Shown: positions 24,454-33,019, numbered from the stretch's first letter. The stretch is DNA of 64,000 nt from Rufibacter psychrotolerans (GCF_016924645.1 NZ_JAFFJV010000015.1:62001-126000), one strand, 5' to 3'. Made by a program: numbers and translations. The notes: generated from the sequence alone by a model not told the origin.

Positions 24454-26220
24454 TTAAGCGGTGCGGTACAGGCTCTCAATCAAGGCGCGGTTGTTAGTGG
24501 TGATCACCTTGCGCTTGATGCTGAGCTTGGGGGTCATCTCGCCGGTTTCTACGCTCCAGGCTTTGGGCAGCAGCACAAACTTCTTGATCTTCTCGTACTG
24601 GGCCAGGTGTTCGTTGGCTTTGTCAATCTCCTTTTGGAACTTGTCCAGCACCTCGGGCTTTTTAATCATCTCCTCATTGGAAGTATAAGGAATGCTGTGG
24701 ATGCGGCACCACTCCTGCAGGCCCTCAAATGCGGGCACAATCAGGGCAGCGGGGAATTTCTCGCCTTCGCCCACCACCATCACCTGCTCAATAACCAGTG
24801 ATTCCTTGAGTTTGTTCTCAATGAGCTGCGGCGCAATGTACTTGCCGCCCGAGGTCTTGAACATCTCTTTCTTGCGGTCTGTGATCTTGAGGTATTTGCC
24901 TTCCACCAGCTCGCCAATGTCGCCGGTGTGGAACCAGCCGTCAGGGTCAATTACCTCGGCGGTAAGGTCGGGGCGTTTGTAGTAGCCCACCATCACGCTC
25001 TTGCTGCGGGTCAGGATCTCGCCGTCCTCGGCAATCCTGATTTCCACGTTGTCAATGGCGGGGCCCACGGTGCCAATCACGTTGTTCTCGGGTTCGTAGC
25101 GGTTCACGGCAATGACCGGCGAGGTCTCGGTGAGGCCGTAGCCTTCCATCACCCTGATGTCGGCGGCCCAGAACACGCGGGCCAGGCGCGGCTGCAAGGC
25201 GGCCCCACCTGACACGATCACTTTCACGTTGCCGCCCAGGGCCTCTTTCCATTTTGAGAAGATGAGCTTGCGCGCCAGTTTGAGTTGCAGGTCATAGAAC
25301 GCGCCCGGCGAGGTGCGGGTGTCGTATTTCTGCCCCAGGCCCAGGGCCCAGAAGAACAGGCCTTTCTTGACGCCGGTAAGCTCGCCGCCTTTGGCCACAA
25401 TCTTGTCGTAGACTTTCTCCAGCAGGCGCGGCACCGTCACAAAAATGTGCGGGGCTACCTCTTTGAGATTATCGCCTACTTTGTCAATACTTTCGGCAAA
25501 GTAGATAGACACGCCCACGCTCAGGTAGATGCAGGACACCATGCGCTCATAGATGTGGCACAGCGGCAAAAAGCTCAACGCGCGGTGCGTCTGGTTCACG
25601 GGCACGTACGGCATGGCCGAGGTGAAATTGCTCACCAGGTTGTTGTGCGAAAGCATCACGCCTTTGGGCGCGCCGGTGGTACCCGAGGTGTAGATGATAG
25701 ACAGCAGGTCTGAGGGCTGCACGGCGGTCTTGTACGGCTCCAGCGTGGCGGGGTCTTCGCCCTCTCCCATCTTCAGGAGCTCGGTCCAGTGCTTGGCCCC
25801 GGGCACGCGGTCAAAGGTGTAAATTTCCTGCACGCCCGGCACCTCGCGGGCCGCTTCCTTCACCTTGTTGTACAAGTCCTCGGTAGACACCAAAATCAGC
25901 TTGGTCTCCGAGTCTTTAAGGATGTACCGGTAATCTTCCACCGTAATGGTAGGGTACATGGGCACGCTCACGGCACCGGTTTGCTGAATGCCGTAGTCAG
26001 CGAACACCCACTCCGGACGGTTCATGGAGATCAAAGCGACTTTATCGTCTTTCCTGATCCCCGATTTCAGTAACGCAAGGCTCAACGTGTTTACCGTTTC
26101 TATCACTTGCTGTGTACTGTATTTCACCCATTCTCCATTGATTTTAGCCGCCAGACAGTCTGGTTGCGGAAACTGCTCTAACTGGTTGGCTAGCAGATCA
26201 AAAACCCGGGTTACTTTCAT
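24454..26220 (-). CDS. fadD: long-chain fatty acid-CoA ligase (AMP-forming)
   Basis: 588 residues of the ANL adenylating superfamily. It activates fatty acids with ATP and CoA. The P-loop-like motif is IIYTSGTTGAPKGVMLSH, followed by GYGLTETSPVIAVN, the linker hinge region GWFHTGDIGELVEGKYLKITDRKKEMFKTSGGK (in adjoining parts) and the C-terminal catalytic lysine region. Length matches the FAA1/long-chain branch. It lies upstream of marR and fadN-fadA-fadE on the same strand, so this is one fatty-acid degradation block. It is divergent from the arginase-fold gene. Confidence 0.94.
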   Translation of the reverse strand: MKVTRVFDLLANQLEQFPQPDCLAAKINGEWVKYSTQQVIETVNTLSLALLKSGIRKDDKVALISMNRPEWVFADYGIQQTGAVSVPMYPTITVEDYRYILKDSETKLILVSTEDLYNKVKEAAREVPGVQEIYTFDRVPGAKHWTELLKMGEGEDPATLEPYKTAVQPSDLLSIIYTSGTTGAPKGVMLSHNNLVSNFTSAMPYVPVNQTHRALSFLPLCHIYERMVSCIYLSVGVSIYFAESIDKVGDNLKEVAPHIFVTVPRLLEKVYDKIVAKGGELTGVKKGLFFWALGLGQKYDTRTSPGAFYDLQLKLARKLIFSKWKEALGGNVKVIVSGGAALQPRLARVFWAADIRVMEGYGLTETSPVIAVNRYEPENNVIGTVGPAIDNVEIRIAEDGEILTRSKSVMVGYYKRPDLTAEVIDPDGWFHTGDIGELVEGKYLKITDRKKEMFKTSGGKYIAPQLIENKLKESLVIEQVMVVGEGEKFPAALIVPAFEGLQEWCRIHSIPYTSNEEMIKKPEVLDKFQKEIDKANEHLAQYEKIKKFVLLPKAWSVETGEMTPKLSIKRKVITTNNRALIESLYRTA

Positions 26221-26374
26221 AGTGCTGTGGTTGCTTAGTCGTTTGTTGGGTTAATATAAGCAAATAAGGTTTAAAAAAACCAAAACCGGCTGGTGCCTCC
26301 TGCGGCAATTTGTTAAAAATGCTGCGGCCCCATGACCGATAATTACCTAAATTTGATTTTTGCCCACGCGTTCC

Positions 26375-27523
26375 ATGAACCTTTCCATCTTTTTTGAACC
26401 GCTTCCTGAAGATCCGTTCGGCTACCCCGAGCACCCCAAATCTGTAGGCAGCTACATTGCCCCTTTCGTGCATTCCTTCCCAGACTGGCGGTCGGCGGAG
26501 ATTGTGCTCATTGGCTTGCCAGAGTACCGGGGTGCCGCCCACCCCACCGAACTTACTTACCAGGGTCCCAACAAAATACGGGAACAGCTTTACCGCCTGA
26601 TGAAGGGAACCGGCACCTGGCTAGTCATGGACCTGGGCAACCTGCTGCCGGGCATTCACCTGGAAGACACCTACCTGCGGCTCAAGGAGGTAATAGAAAT
26701 ATTAGTGGACGCAGGCAAGTTTCCTATTTTGCTGGGCGGCTCCCATGACCTTACCTACGGGCAATTCTTAGGGTACGAGCACTTGTCCAAGACAGTTAAC
26801 CTGGTGGTGGTAGACAGCCAGCTGGACATGGCCACCGAGGAGCGCGCCACCCCCGAGCTAAGCCACCTGCACCGCATCTTGCTGCATGAGCCCACCTACC
26901 TGTTTGGGTTCAGCCACGTGGGGCACCAGGCCTACCTCACCGAGGCCTCTACGCTGGCGGCCCTGGAAAAACTTCATTTTGAGCTGTTCAGGGTAGGACA
27001 AGTGCACCAGCAGATCAAGGAACTGGAGCCGGTCATGCGGCAGGCCGACCTGGTGAGCTTTGACGTGGCAGCCATCCGGCACCAGGATGCGCCCGGCCAG
27101 CAGCACGCCAACCCGTTCGGGCTTACCGGCGAGGAAGCCTGCCAGCTCTGCTGGTACGCCGGCCAGAACAACCAGCTCAGTTCGTTGGGCTTCTACGGCT
27201 ACCGCCCCGAGTTGGACTACCGCCATCTCACCGCCACCACCCTGGCCACCATGGTGTGGTACAGCATAGAGGGCTACCACCAGCGGCTGCCCACCATGGA
27301 CTTCCAGAGCAATCAGTTCCTCCGCTTTTCGGTGGGCTTCCACGACAACCCCAACAAGATGCTCTTCTACAAAAGCCGCCACGCCGAAAAATGGTGGATG
27401 CAAGTGGAAGACCTCTCGGGCCAGCGCCCGCCCATGGTGGTCCCCTGCAGCTATCAGGACTACCTCACCGCCGCCGACGGCGAAGTACCCAACCGCTGGA
27501 TCCTGATGCAGGCGAGGTTGTAA
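26375..27523 (+). CDS. formimidoylglutamase/arginase-fold protein with degenerate metal site
   Basis: 382 residues from the ATG at 26375 (a TTG five codons upstream is also in frame). The ureohydrolase fold is recognisable from LGGSHDLTYGQF and the region preceding YGYRPELDYRHLT. Active ureohydrolases bind two Mn ions through a His in GGDHS, Asp/His/Asp in DAHxD and Asp/Asp in SFDxD. Here these read GGSHD, DSQLD and SFDVA, so at least one His and one Asp ligand are missing. It may bind something without hydrolysing guanidino groups. Members like this are common in Bacteroidota and often annotated formimidoylglutamase; that activity is doubtful here. Confidence 0.8.
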   Translation: MNLSIFFEPLPEDPFGYPEHPKSVGSYIAPFVHSFPDWRSAEIVLIGLPEYRGAAHPTELTYQGPNKIREQLYRLMKGTGTWLVMDLGNLLPGIHLEDTYLRLKEVIEILVDAGKFPILLGGSHDLTYGQFLGYEHLSKTVNLVVVDSQLDMATEERATPELSHLHRILLHEPTYLFGFSHVGHQAYLTEASTLAALEKLHFELFRVGQVHQQIKELEPVMRQADLVSFDVAAIRHQDAPGQQHANPFGLTGEEACQLCWYAGQNNQLSSLGFYGYRPELDYRHLTATTLATMVWYSIEGYHQRLPTMDFQSNQFLRFSVGFHDNPNKMLFYKSRHAEKWWMQVEDLSGQRPPMVVPCSYQDYLTAADGEVPNRWILMQARL

Positions 27524-27636
27524 CGGGTTAATTTTTACAATGTGCTAATGAGTTAATGTGCTGATGTGCTAATTATTGACACCAGTAGCGTATAGACCCA
27601 AGTAGCAAAACAAAGACACAAGGCTTCTCTTCGTGT

Positions 27637-27775
27637 TGTCATCCTGAAAGGATCTTGTGGGCAAACTGCAACTGGCTGGCTAAAAGCTTTAATCAATCTA
27701 CCTTAAGAGACGGGGAGCCCTCGTTTCATAGCTTTTGTATTTCTAGCTTGCCCACAAGATCCTTTCAGGATGACA
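27637..27775. mobile_element. 139-bp gene-less element with perfect 28-bp terminal inverted repeats
   Basis: 27637-27664 and 27748-27775 match at 28 of 28 positions. Each end carries the motif TCCTGAAAGGA, a small hairpin. Compared with the GIY-YIG cassette ends (TTCTGAAAGAA), both sides of that hairpin have changed together. The 83-bp interior has no gene; the 73-codon frame crossing it is accidental. It fits a miniature non-autonomous element (MITE-like). No clear target duplication is seen. Confidence 0.75.
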
Positions 27776-27802
27776 AAAGGGTGTTGCGGAGCGAGAAAAG
27801 AC

Positions 27803-27838
27803 GTTTCATGCCTAATTTTCAGAAAACAGCCCGAAATC
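27803..27838. repeat. 36-bp dispersed palindrome, copy 10
   Basis: Right half CAGAAAACAGCCCGAAATC is close to consensus; the left half is diverged. It lies between the 139-bp element and the octamer cluster. Confidence 0.65.
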
Positions 27839-27938
27839 AGAAAACCGCCCGAAAAAGACAACTATTAGCACATTGAAAACAATTAGCACATCAGCACATT
27901 AACTAAATAGCACATTAACTAAATAGCACATTACCCCC

Positions 27939-28169
27939 ATGCAACAATACACCCGCGCCCAGTTGGCCCTCAGGAACGGACAGGACAGAGACGAGATTTG
28001 GGTGGCCTACAAGGGCGAGATCTATGACGTGACCAAGTCCCGGCTGTGGCGCAAGGGACAGCACTATGAGCACTGGGCTGGGCAGGACTTAACCGAGGAA
28101 CTGCAGGACGCGCCCCACACCGAGTTTGTGTTTGATAAGTTTTCTGTGGTAGGAATCTTAAAAAAATAG
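27939..28169 (+). CDS. cytochrome b5-like heme/steroid-binding domain protein
   Basis: 76 residues, a lone cytochrome b5 fold: YTRAQLALRNG, IWVAYKGEIYDVTKSRLW, then HYEHWAGQDLTEEL and SVVGILKK. In this compact branch the heme-facing histidines are displaced; His residues in GQHYEHWAG and APHTEF are candidates, but typical HPGG is absent, so heme binding is not certain. No signal peptide, so cytoplasmic. It lies 53 nt before the murK-like gene with a palindrome copy between. Confidence 0.8.
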   Translation: MQQYTRAQLALRNGQDRDEIWVAYKGEIYDVTKSRLWRKGQHYEHWAGQDLTEELQDAPHTEFVFDKFSVVGILKK

Positions 28170-28173
28170 TTCT

Positions 28174-28209
28174 GGTTTGGGCAGTTTTTCAGAGATTTGG
28201 CCCAGATTC
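28174..28209. repeat. 36-bp dispersed palindrome, copy 11
   Basis: Starts 4 nt after the cytochrome b5-like stop. The outer arms TTTGGGC and GCCCAGA pair only in part; length is kept. Confidence 0.65.
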
Positions 28210-28222
28210 TCTAAGCACGTGT

Positions 28223-29074
28223 ATGATTCTGATTGCTGACAGCGGCTCCACCAAAACAGCCTGGCGGTTAATAGACACCGAAGGCGAAGTGGGCCAGGCC
28301 CATACGGTAGGCATTAACCCCTACTACCAAGACACCCCTGAAATAGCCTCCATGCTGCAGGAAAGTCTTCTTCCCCAACTTTTAGGCGAGGCCCCCCAGG
28401 AAGTTCACTTCTACGGGGCGGGCTGTAGTGCCAAAGACAAACAAGCCATAGTGGCCTCCGCCCTTGCCGAGCTGTTCCCGCTGGCAGACATCAGCGTGCA
28501 CCACGACCTGGAGGCCGCCGCCCGCGCCCTGTGCGGCCAGGAAGAAGGCATTGCCTGCATCCTGGGCACCGGCTCCAACTCCTGCCTGTATGATGGCGAG
28601 AAGATCATCCAGAACGTGCCCAACCTGGGCTTCATCCTGGGCGACGAGGGCAGCGGTGGCTACATGGGCAAGCGCATTGTGCAGGCCTTCCTCAACCAGG
28701 AGCTGCCCCAGGACATCCACCAGGCGTTCATGGACCGCTACCACACCAACCGCGACGAGATTGTGGACCACGTGTACCGCAAGCCCTACCCCAACCGGTA
28801 CATGGCGGGCTTCGCCAAGTTTCTCTTTGACCACCGCCAGCACCCGTTCATCTACCAGATGATTTCGCAGTGTTTTGCTGATTTCTTTGAGAAAACGGTG
28901 GTCAAGTACCCCAATTACCAGAAGCTGAAAACCCACTTTGTGGGCTCCATCGCGTTTTATTTTGGAGACATCCTGCGTACGGTAGCCCAGCAGTACGGCC
29001 TTACCGTAGGCAACATTCTAGAAAGTCCTATTGCAGGCCTGAGCCTGTACCACCAACAGAAAATAACCCTATGA
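28223..29074 (+). CDS. BadF/BadG-family amino-sugar kinase, MurK-like
   Basis: 283 residues of the actin-like ATPase fold: phosphate-1 loop LIADSGSTKTAWRL near the N-terminus, GTGSNSCLYDG and the GDEGSGGYMGK adenosine region. The family phosphorylates N-acetylglucosamine or N-acetylmuramic acid. Its stop overlaps the murQ start (ATGA), and such kinase-etherase pairs in Bacteroidota and Clostridia are MurK-MurQ. The likely substrate is therefore cell-wall MurNAc (and GlcNAc), giving the 6-phosphate that MurQ uses. Substrate choice is inferred from context. Confidence 0.88.
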   Translation: MILIADSGSTKTAWRLIDTEGEVGQAHTVGINPYYQDTPEIASMLQESLLPQLLGEAPQEVHFYGAGCSAKDKQAIVASALAELFPLADISVHHDLEAAARALCGQEEGIACILGTGSNSCLYDGEKIIQNVPNLGFILGDEGSGGYMGKRIVQAFLNQELPQDIHQAFMDRYHTNRDEIVDHVYRKPYPNRYMAGFAKFLFDHRQHPFIYQMISQCFADFFEKTVVKYPNYQKLKTHFVGSIAFYFGDILRTVAQQYGLTVGNILESPIAGLSLYHQQKITL

Positions 29075-29877
29075 GCACCACTGAAACCGCGTCGTACTAC
29101 GACCACTTGGAGCAGATGAGCGTGCATGAGCTCCTCACTAACATCAACAAAGAAGACAAGACCGTGCCGTTGGCCGTGGAGAAAGCCATTCCGCAGTTGG
29201 AGAAATTAGTGGAAGCCACCGTTGCCAAGATGAAGGAAGGCGGCCGCTTGTTCTACATTGGCGCCGGTACCAGTGGCCGCCTGGGCGTGGTAGACGCCTC
29301 TGAGTGCCCGCCCACCTACGGCGTACCCTTTGACATGGTCATCGGGATCATGGCCGGCGGAGATACCGCCATCAGGAAAGCCGTGGAGTTTGCCGAGGAC
29401 GATGACCAGCAGGCCATCAAAGACCTGGATGCCTACGGCGTGAACGAGAAAGACGTGGTGGTGGGCATCGCGGCCTCGGGCCGTACGCCGTACGTGATTG
29501 GCGGCCTGCAGGCCTGCAATGAGCGGGGCATTACCACCGGCTGCATTGTCTGCAACGCCAACAGCAAAGTGGCGGCCGTGGCCAAGTTTCCGGTAGAGGT
29601 AGTCACCGGCCCCGAGTTTGTGACCGGCAGCACCCGCATGAAAGCCGGCACCGGCCAGAAACTGGCCCTCAACATGCTCACCACCTCCACCATGATCCGG
29701 CTGGGCCGCGTGAAGGGCAACAAAATGGTAGACATGCAATTGACCAATCACAAGCTGGTAGACCGGGGCACCCGCATGATCATGGAAGAACTGAACATCT
29801 CTGAGGCCAAGGCCAAGGAGTTGCTGGAGCTGCACGGCAGCGTGCGCGCCGCCATCTCGGCCCAGGGCCAGCACTAA
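29071..29877 (+). CDS. murQ: N-acetylmuramic acid 6-phosphate etherase
   Basis: 268 residues. It cleaves the lactyl ether of MurNAc-6-phosphate to GlcNAc-6-phosphate and D-lactate in peptidoglycan recycling. The SIS domain carries the hallmark FYIGAGTSGRLGVVDASECP with the catalytic Glu nearby, GIAASGRTPYVIGGL, and the signature STRMKAGTGQKLALNMLTT. It is shorter at the C-terminus than the E. coli form (about 300), as usual in this phylum. Translationally coupled to the kinase; a palindrome and terminator follow. Confidence 0.95.
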   Translation: MSTTETASYYDHLEQMSVHELLTNINKEDKTVPLAVEKAIPQLEKLVEATVAKMKEGGRLFYIGAGTSGRLGVVDASECPPTYGVPFDMVIGIMAGGDTAIRKAVEFAEDDDQQAIKDLDAYGVNEKDVVVGIAASGRTPYVIGGLQACNERGITTGCIVCNANSKVAAVAKFPVEVVTGPEFVTGSTRMKAGTGQKLALNMLTTSTMIRLGRVKGNKMVDMQLTNHKLVDRGTRMIMEELNISEAKAKELLELHGSVRAAISAQGQH

Positions 29878-29881
29878 TACT

Positions 29882-29917
29882 GCTTTTGGCCTGTTTCCTG
29901 AAAAAAGCCCCTGAAAC
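29882..29917. repeat. 36-bp dispersed palindrome, copy 12
   Basis: Starts 4 nt after the murQ stop and runs directly into the terminator at 29920. Core GGCCTGTTTCC and the right-hand GAAAC end are conserved. Confidence 0.75.
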
Positions 29918-29919
29918 AG

Positions 29920-29951
29920 AAAGATTCGCCCCACCCGGCGAATCTTTTTTT
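29920..29951 (+). terminator. murK-murQ terminator
   Basis: AAGATTCGCC and GGCGAATCTT, 10-bp perfect arms, loop CCACCC, followed by six or more T. It abuts the palindrome copy. Confidence 0.9.
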
Positions 29952-30017
29952 ATGCCCACGGGCCATCCTAAAGCCTTGTTTCTCCGTTATGGATTTCTGC
30001 AGTAAGTTTATACAACC

Positions 30018-30587
30018 ATGCACACCATTGAACCCTTTTACAACTGGATAGAAGCCTACTCGGCCTCAGAAGACGAGCGCTCGCCGCTGTACGGCGCCGA
30101 GAACAGCGAGTCTGAATATACCCACACCATCTACGGCTACTACATTCACCCGCAGTGGGACGACATTGACTCTGAGACGCTTTTCCTCAAGATCCTCTAC
30201 GCCGACTACAACGAGGGCTACGCCGTGATTGAGCTCATTGGCGAGTGGAACGACACGCTCAACAATGACATCATGACCCTGAAGCGCAACATCCTGGACC
30301 TGATGATGGGCGAGGGCATCAACCATTTTATCCTGATTGGCGAAAACGTGTTCAACTTTCACGGCTCAGATGACGCCTACTATGAGGAGTGGTTTGAGGA
30401 AGTGGAAGACGGCTGGATCGCCGCCATCGGATTTCAGGAGTTTGTGGTGCGCGAGATGCAGCAGTTTCACCTAGACTATTACATCAACTTCGGGGGCGAC
30501 CTGGACAAGATTCCGTGGCGCACGCTTACGCCGCCCCGGCTCTACCATCTGGTAGACAGCCTTATTCAGCGCAGGTTGGGACCGTAG
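30018..30587 (+). CDS. conserved protein of unknown function
   Basis: 189 residues, no signal peptide or membrane segment, strongly acidic and rich in Tyr and Trp (HTIYGYYIHPQWDDIDSE, YYEEWFEEVEDGW). A central helix-strand pattern LKRNILDLMMGEGINHFILIGENVFNFHG suggests a small alpha/beta fold. I do not recognise the family, though the character is that of a lineage-specific cytoplasmic protein. It is monocistronic, ending in its own strong terminator. Confidence 0.75.
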   Translation: MHTIEPFYNWIEAYSASEDERSPLYGAENSESEYTHTIYGYYIHPQWDDIDSETLFLKILYADYNEGYAVIELIGEWNDTLNNDIMTLKRNILDLMMGEGINHFILIGENVFNFHGSDDAYYEEWFEEVEDGWIAAIGFQEFVVREMQQFHLDYYINFGGDLDKIPWRTLTPPRLYHLVDSLIQRRLGP

Positions 30588-30606
30588 CCCGCTTTCAACC
30601 CCGTTA

Positions 30607-30648
30607 AAACAAGAGAGGGTGCCCCTGCGGGCACCCTCTCTTGTTTTT
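30607..30648. terminator. bidirectional intrinsic terminator
   Basis: 18-bp perfect arms AAACAAGAGAGGGTGCCC and GGGCACCCTCTCTTGTTT, loop CTGC, with T-run on the plus strand. It lies between convergent genes. Confidence 0.92.
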
Positions 30649-30665
30649 CTCAAAGAGCCAGACTG

Positions 30666-30866
30666 CTAGTCTTTCACGTCCTCGGCGGTGTTTTCAGCGG
30701 CATCGCCCGCCCGTTCGGCGCCATCTTCTACTTCATCACCGGCCTCTTCGGCAGCGTCTTCCACTTCTTCGGTACGGTCCTCGGCACGCTCTTCAGTGGT
30801 GTTATTGCAGGAAGCGAAGGTCATCATGCCTGTGGCCAGGGCCAGCATCAACAAGTTCTTTTTCAT
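30666..30866 (-). CDS. tiny acidic lipoprotein A
   Basis: 66 residues: lipoprotein signal with lipidation site FASC (Cys 20), then an almost pure Glu/Asp/Ala helix with regular heptad-like spacing (EEVEDAAEEAGDEVEDGAERAG in overlapping pieces). Small antitoxin-like or envelope-stress lipoproteins of this kind are common, but no function is known. The leader just before ATG is identical to that of lipoprotein B, and the two look like paralogues. Confidence 0.75.
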   Translation of the reverse strand: MKKNLLMLALATGMMTFASCNNTTEERAEDRTEEVEDAAEEAGDEVEDGAERAGDAAENTAEDVKD

Positions 30867-30921
30867 AGTTTTATTTTGTACGGGTCTAACAAATTACGCG
30901 TAGGTGCAGAGTAAAGGCTTC

Positions 30922-31146
30922 TTACTGAGCATCCTGGGTAGTGTCCTCGTTGTCCTTTGGATCTGCCTTGTCCACGCTGTCTCTTACTTCTCTGGCCTGC
31001 CGGGCCAGCACTGAGTCACCGGCCATTTCGGCGTGCAGTTCTACTTTCTCGGCCTGGTCCTCCATGCGGTTCTCTGTTTTGGAGTCACAGGCAGTAAGGC
31101 TTGCAAAGCCCGCCAGTGACGCCAACAGAAAGAATGTCTTTTTCAT
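30922..31146 (-). CDS. tiny acidic lipoprotein B
   Basis: 74 residues: signal with site LTAC (Cys 20), then a charged helix containing NRMEDQAEKVELHAEMAG and a disordered acidic tail. It is second of three tandem small lipoproteins on this strand. The bases ACAAAATAAAACT directly before its ATG are the same as at lipoprotein A, showing a shared, recently duplicated initiation region. Confidence 0.75.
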   Translation of the reverse strand: MKKTFFLLASLAGFASLTACDSKTENRMEDQAEKVELHAEMAGDSVLARQAREVRDSVDKADPKDNEDTTQDAQ

Positions 31147-31323
31147 AGTTTTATTTTGTCTGATCAGGAAATCCTTTGGTCAACTATTCTCTGGTAAGCC
31201 CTTAAAATTGAACTACAAAGAATAGGGTGGCACTTCTTGGCATATGTACGAGTGTATGGGAGAATGGATATATTACACGGCCTAGATATAAGAACAATGC
31301 AACTACATTCTTTTCAACGCACA

Positions 31324-31367
31324 AGGCGCGGGCCATTCTTGAAATATCTCAAGAATAACCCGCGCCT
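31324..31367. other. hairpin downstream of lipoprotein C
   Basis: 19-nt arms matching at 17 positions: AGGCGCGGG...ATTCTTGA pairs with TCAAGAAT...CCCGCGCCT. It lies 30 nt past the lipoprotein C stop. A strong T-run is missing on that strand, so it may stabilise or weakly terminate the transcript. Confidence 0.6.
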
Positions 31368-31396
31368 GAAAAAATGGTGCCGTATCTGCCTGGAGC

Positions 31397-31588
31397 TTAC
31401 CTGACAGAGTCTGCCGCAACCGTATCCTGCAAAACCCCGGCCGTGTCCAGCGGCGAGGCAGTGGTCTCGGCTATGTCTGTGGCGGTGGTGGCATCTTCTA
31501 CAGAAATGGCCTCTTGGGTGGGCCTGGTGTCACACGCAGAAAGAGCCAGTATGCCTGCTACTGCAACTAAAGAAAAGAAACTTCTCAT
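31397..31588 (-). CDS. tiny lipoprotein C
   Basis: 63 residues: signal peptide with site LSAC (Cys 19), then a short Thr/Ala/Asp-rich disordered chain without the helical pattern of A and B. It lies 65 nt downstream of der on the same strand. Function unknown; the signal and length resemble A and B, but common origin is not shown. Confidence 0.7.
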   Translation of the reverse strand: MRSFFSLVAVAGILALSACDTRPTQEAISVEDATTATDIAETTASPLDTAGVLQDTVAADSVR

Positions 31589-31653
31589 AAATGGTAATAA
31601 AGGGGGTTGTAGGGTAAAAGGTCGCGGAAAAAAGAAGGGAGCGGCAGAACCGT

Positions 31654-32967
31654 TTACTTCTTCCTGAATACTAAATTAACGGGTACACCCTCAAATCCAA
31701 AGTTCTCCCGCAGGCGGTTCTCCAGGTAGCGGGTGTACGATTCTTTGATGTATTGCGGCAAGTTGCAGAAAAACGCAAACGTAGGCGTGTGCGTGGGCAA
31801 CTGGGTCACGTATTTGATTTTTACAAATTTGCCCTTGATAGACGGCGGCGGATACCGCTCAATCTCCTTCAGCATGGCATCATTCAGCTTGGAGGTAGGA
31901 ATCTTCATGCTCCGGTTCTCATACACGTCAATGGCGGTCTCAATGGCCTTGTGCACGCGCTGCTTGTTCAGCACCGAGATGAAGATGATGGGCGGATACG
32001 AGATGGGGGCAATGCGCTCCCTGATCTGGTTTTCCATGTCGCGCATGGTGTTGGTTTCCTTCTCTACCAAATCCCACTTGTTCACCAGGATCACCAGGCC
32101 TTTGCGGTTCTTATCTGCTAAGCCAATGATGTTCATGTCCTGGGCCTCCAGGCCGCGGGTGGCATCCAGCATCACAATCACCACGTCACTTTCTTCCAGT
32201 GCTCTGATGGAACGCAGCACCGAGTAGAACTCAATGTCTTCGTGCACCTTGCTTTTCTTCCGGAGCCCGGCGGTGTCTACAATGATGAACTCCTTGCCGT
32301 ACGCGTTGTAGTGCGAGTGGATAGAGTCACGGGTAGTTCCGGCAATATCAGTCACAATGTTGCGGTCTTCGCCCAGCAGCAGGTTCACAAACGAGGACTT
32401 GCCTACGTTGGGCCTGCCCACCACGGCAATTCTAGGAATGCCAGCCTCGGGGTTCTCAATGCCTTCCTCGGGGAAGTGCGCCACCACGGCATCCAAAAGT
32501 TCACCGGTGCCCGAGCCGTTCTGGCTGGAAACCGGAAAAATCTCGTTCTCAAAGCCCAGGGCATAGAATTCACCCGACAAGTGCCCGCGGGCGTGCGTAT
32601 CGGCTTTGTTGGCTACAATGTACACGGGCTTATCGGTGCGGCGCAGCACGTTGGCGAACTCCTCGTCCAGACCGGTGAGGCCCGCCTCCACGTCTACCAT
32701 GAACAGGATTACATCGGCCTCTTTGATGGCCAGTTCCACCTGTTTTCTGATTTCTTCTTCAAAAATGTCGTCTGACCCGTGCACGTAGCCGCCGGTGTCA
32801 ATGACAGTAAAATATTTGCCTGTCCACTCGCCGTGGCCATAGTGCCGGTCGCGGGTCACGCCGCTCACGTTGTCCATGATGGCTTTGCGCTCGCCTACTA
32901 AACGGTTGAACAGGGTTGATTTGCCCACGTTGGGGCGTCCTACAATGGCGATGGTATTTTGTGCCAT
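31654..32967 (-). CDS. der: ribosome biogenesis GTPase Der (EngA)
   Basis: 437 residues. Two tandem G domains: the first with [17 protein letters not shown] and NKAD, the second with [20 protein letters not shown] and NKWD, then a KH-like C-terminal domain. Der is essential for 50S subunit maturation. Length and motifs are typical. The minus-strand neighbour upstream is era, another ribosome-assembly GTPase, separated by a palindrome copy and the solo GTATCA inverted repeat. Confidence 0.97.
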   Translation of the reverse strand: MAQNTIAIVGRPNVGKSTLFNRLVGERKAIMDNVSGVTRDRHYGHGEWTGKYFTVIDTGGYVHGSDDIFEEEIRKQVELAIKEADVILFMVDVEAGLTGLDEEFANVLRRTDKPVYIVANKADTHARGHLSGEFYALGFENEIFPVSSQNGSGTGELLDAVVAHFPEEGIENPEAGIPRIAVVGRPNVGKSSFVNLLLGEDRNIVTDIAGTTRDSIHSHYNAYGKEFIIVDTAGLRKKSKVHEDIEFYSVLRSIRALEESDVVIVMLDATRGLEAQDMNIIGLADKNRKGLVILVNKWDLVEKETNTMRDMENQIRERIAPISYPPIIFISVLNKQRVHKAIETAIDVYENRSMKIPTSKLNDAMLKEIERYPPPSIKGKFVKIKYVTQLPTHTPTFAFFCNLPQYIKESYTRYLENRLRENFGFEGVPVNLVFRKK

Positions 32968-32983
32968 ATCTACTTGAATGTGC

Positions 32984-33019
32984 GTTTTGAGGCTCCTTTG
33001 AGGGAATCGCTCCCAAAAC
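32984..33019. repeat. 36-bp dispersed palindrome, copy 13
   Basis: Lies 16 nt upstream of the der start. GTTTTGAGG and CTCCCAAAAC form outer arms; the centre differs. One of the few copies at a 5' end. Confidence 0.65.

Larger units (their letters stand above)
27551..27904. repeat. 354-bp region bounded by perfect 24-bp inverted AATGTGCT repeats
   Basis: 27551-27574 and 27881-27904 are exact inverted copies (24 of 24), each made of AATGTGCT-type octamers. Further octamers lie at 27539-27546, 27867-27874, 27909-27916 and 27925-27932, the last two 16 bp apart as a tandem. Inside are the 139-bp element and a palindrome copy. The whole 27524-27938 gap between the arginase-fold and cytochrome b5-like genes is occupied by such repeats and no credible gene. 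Confidence 0.75.

Noticed and set aside
27655-27876. 73-codon frame in the repeat-rich gap
   Set aside because: It runs through the inverted end of the 139-bp element and a palindrome, so the frame is accidental.
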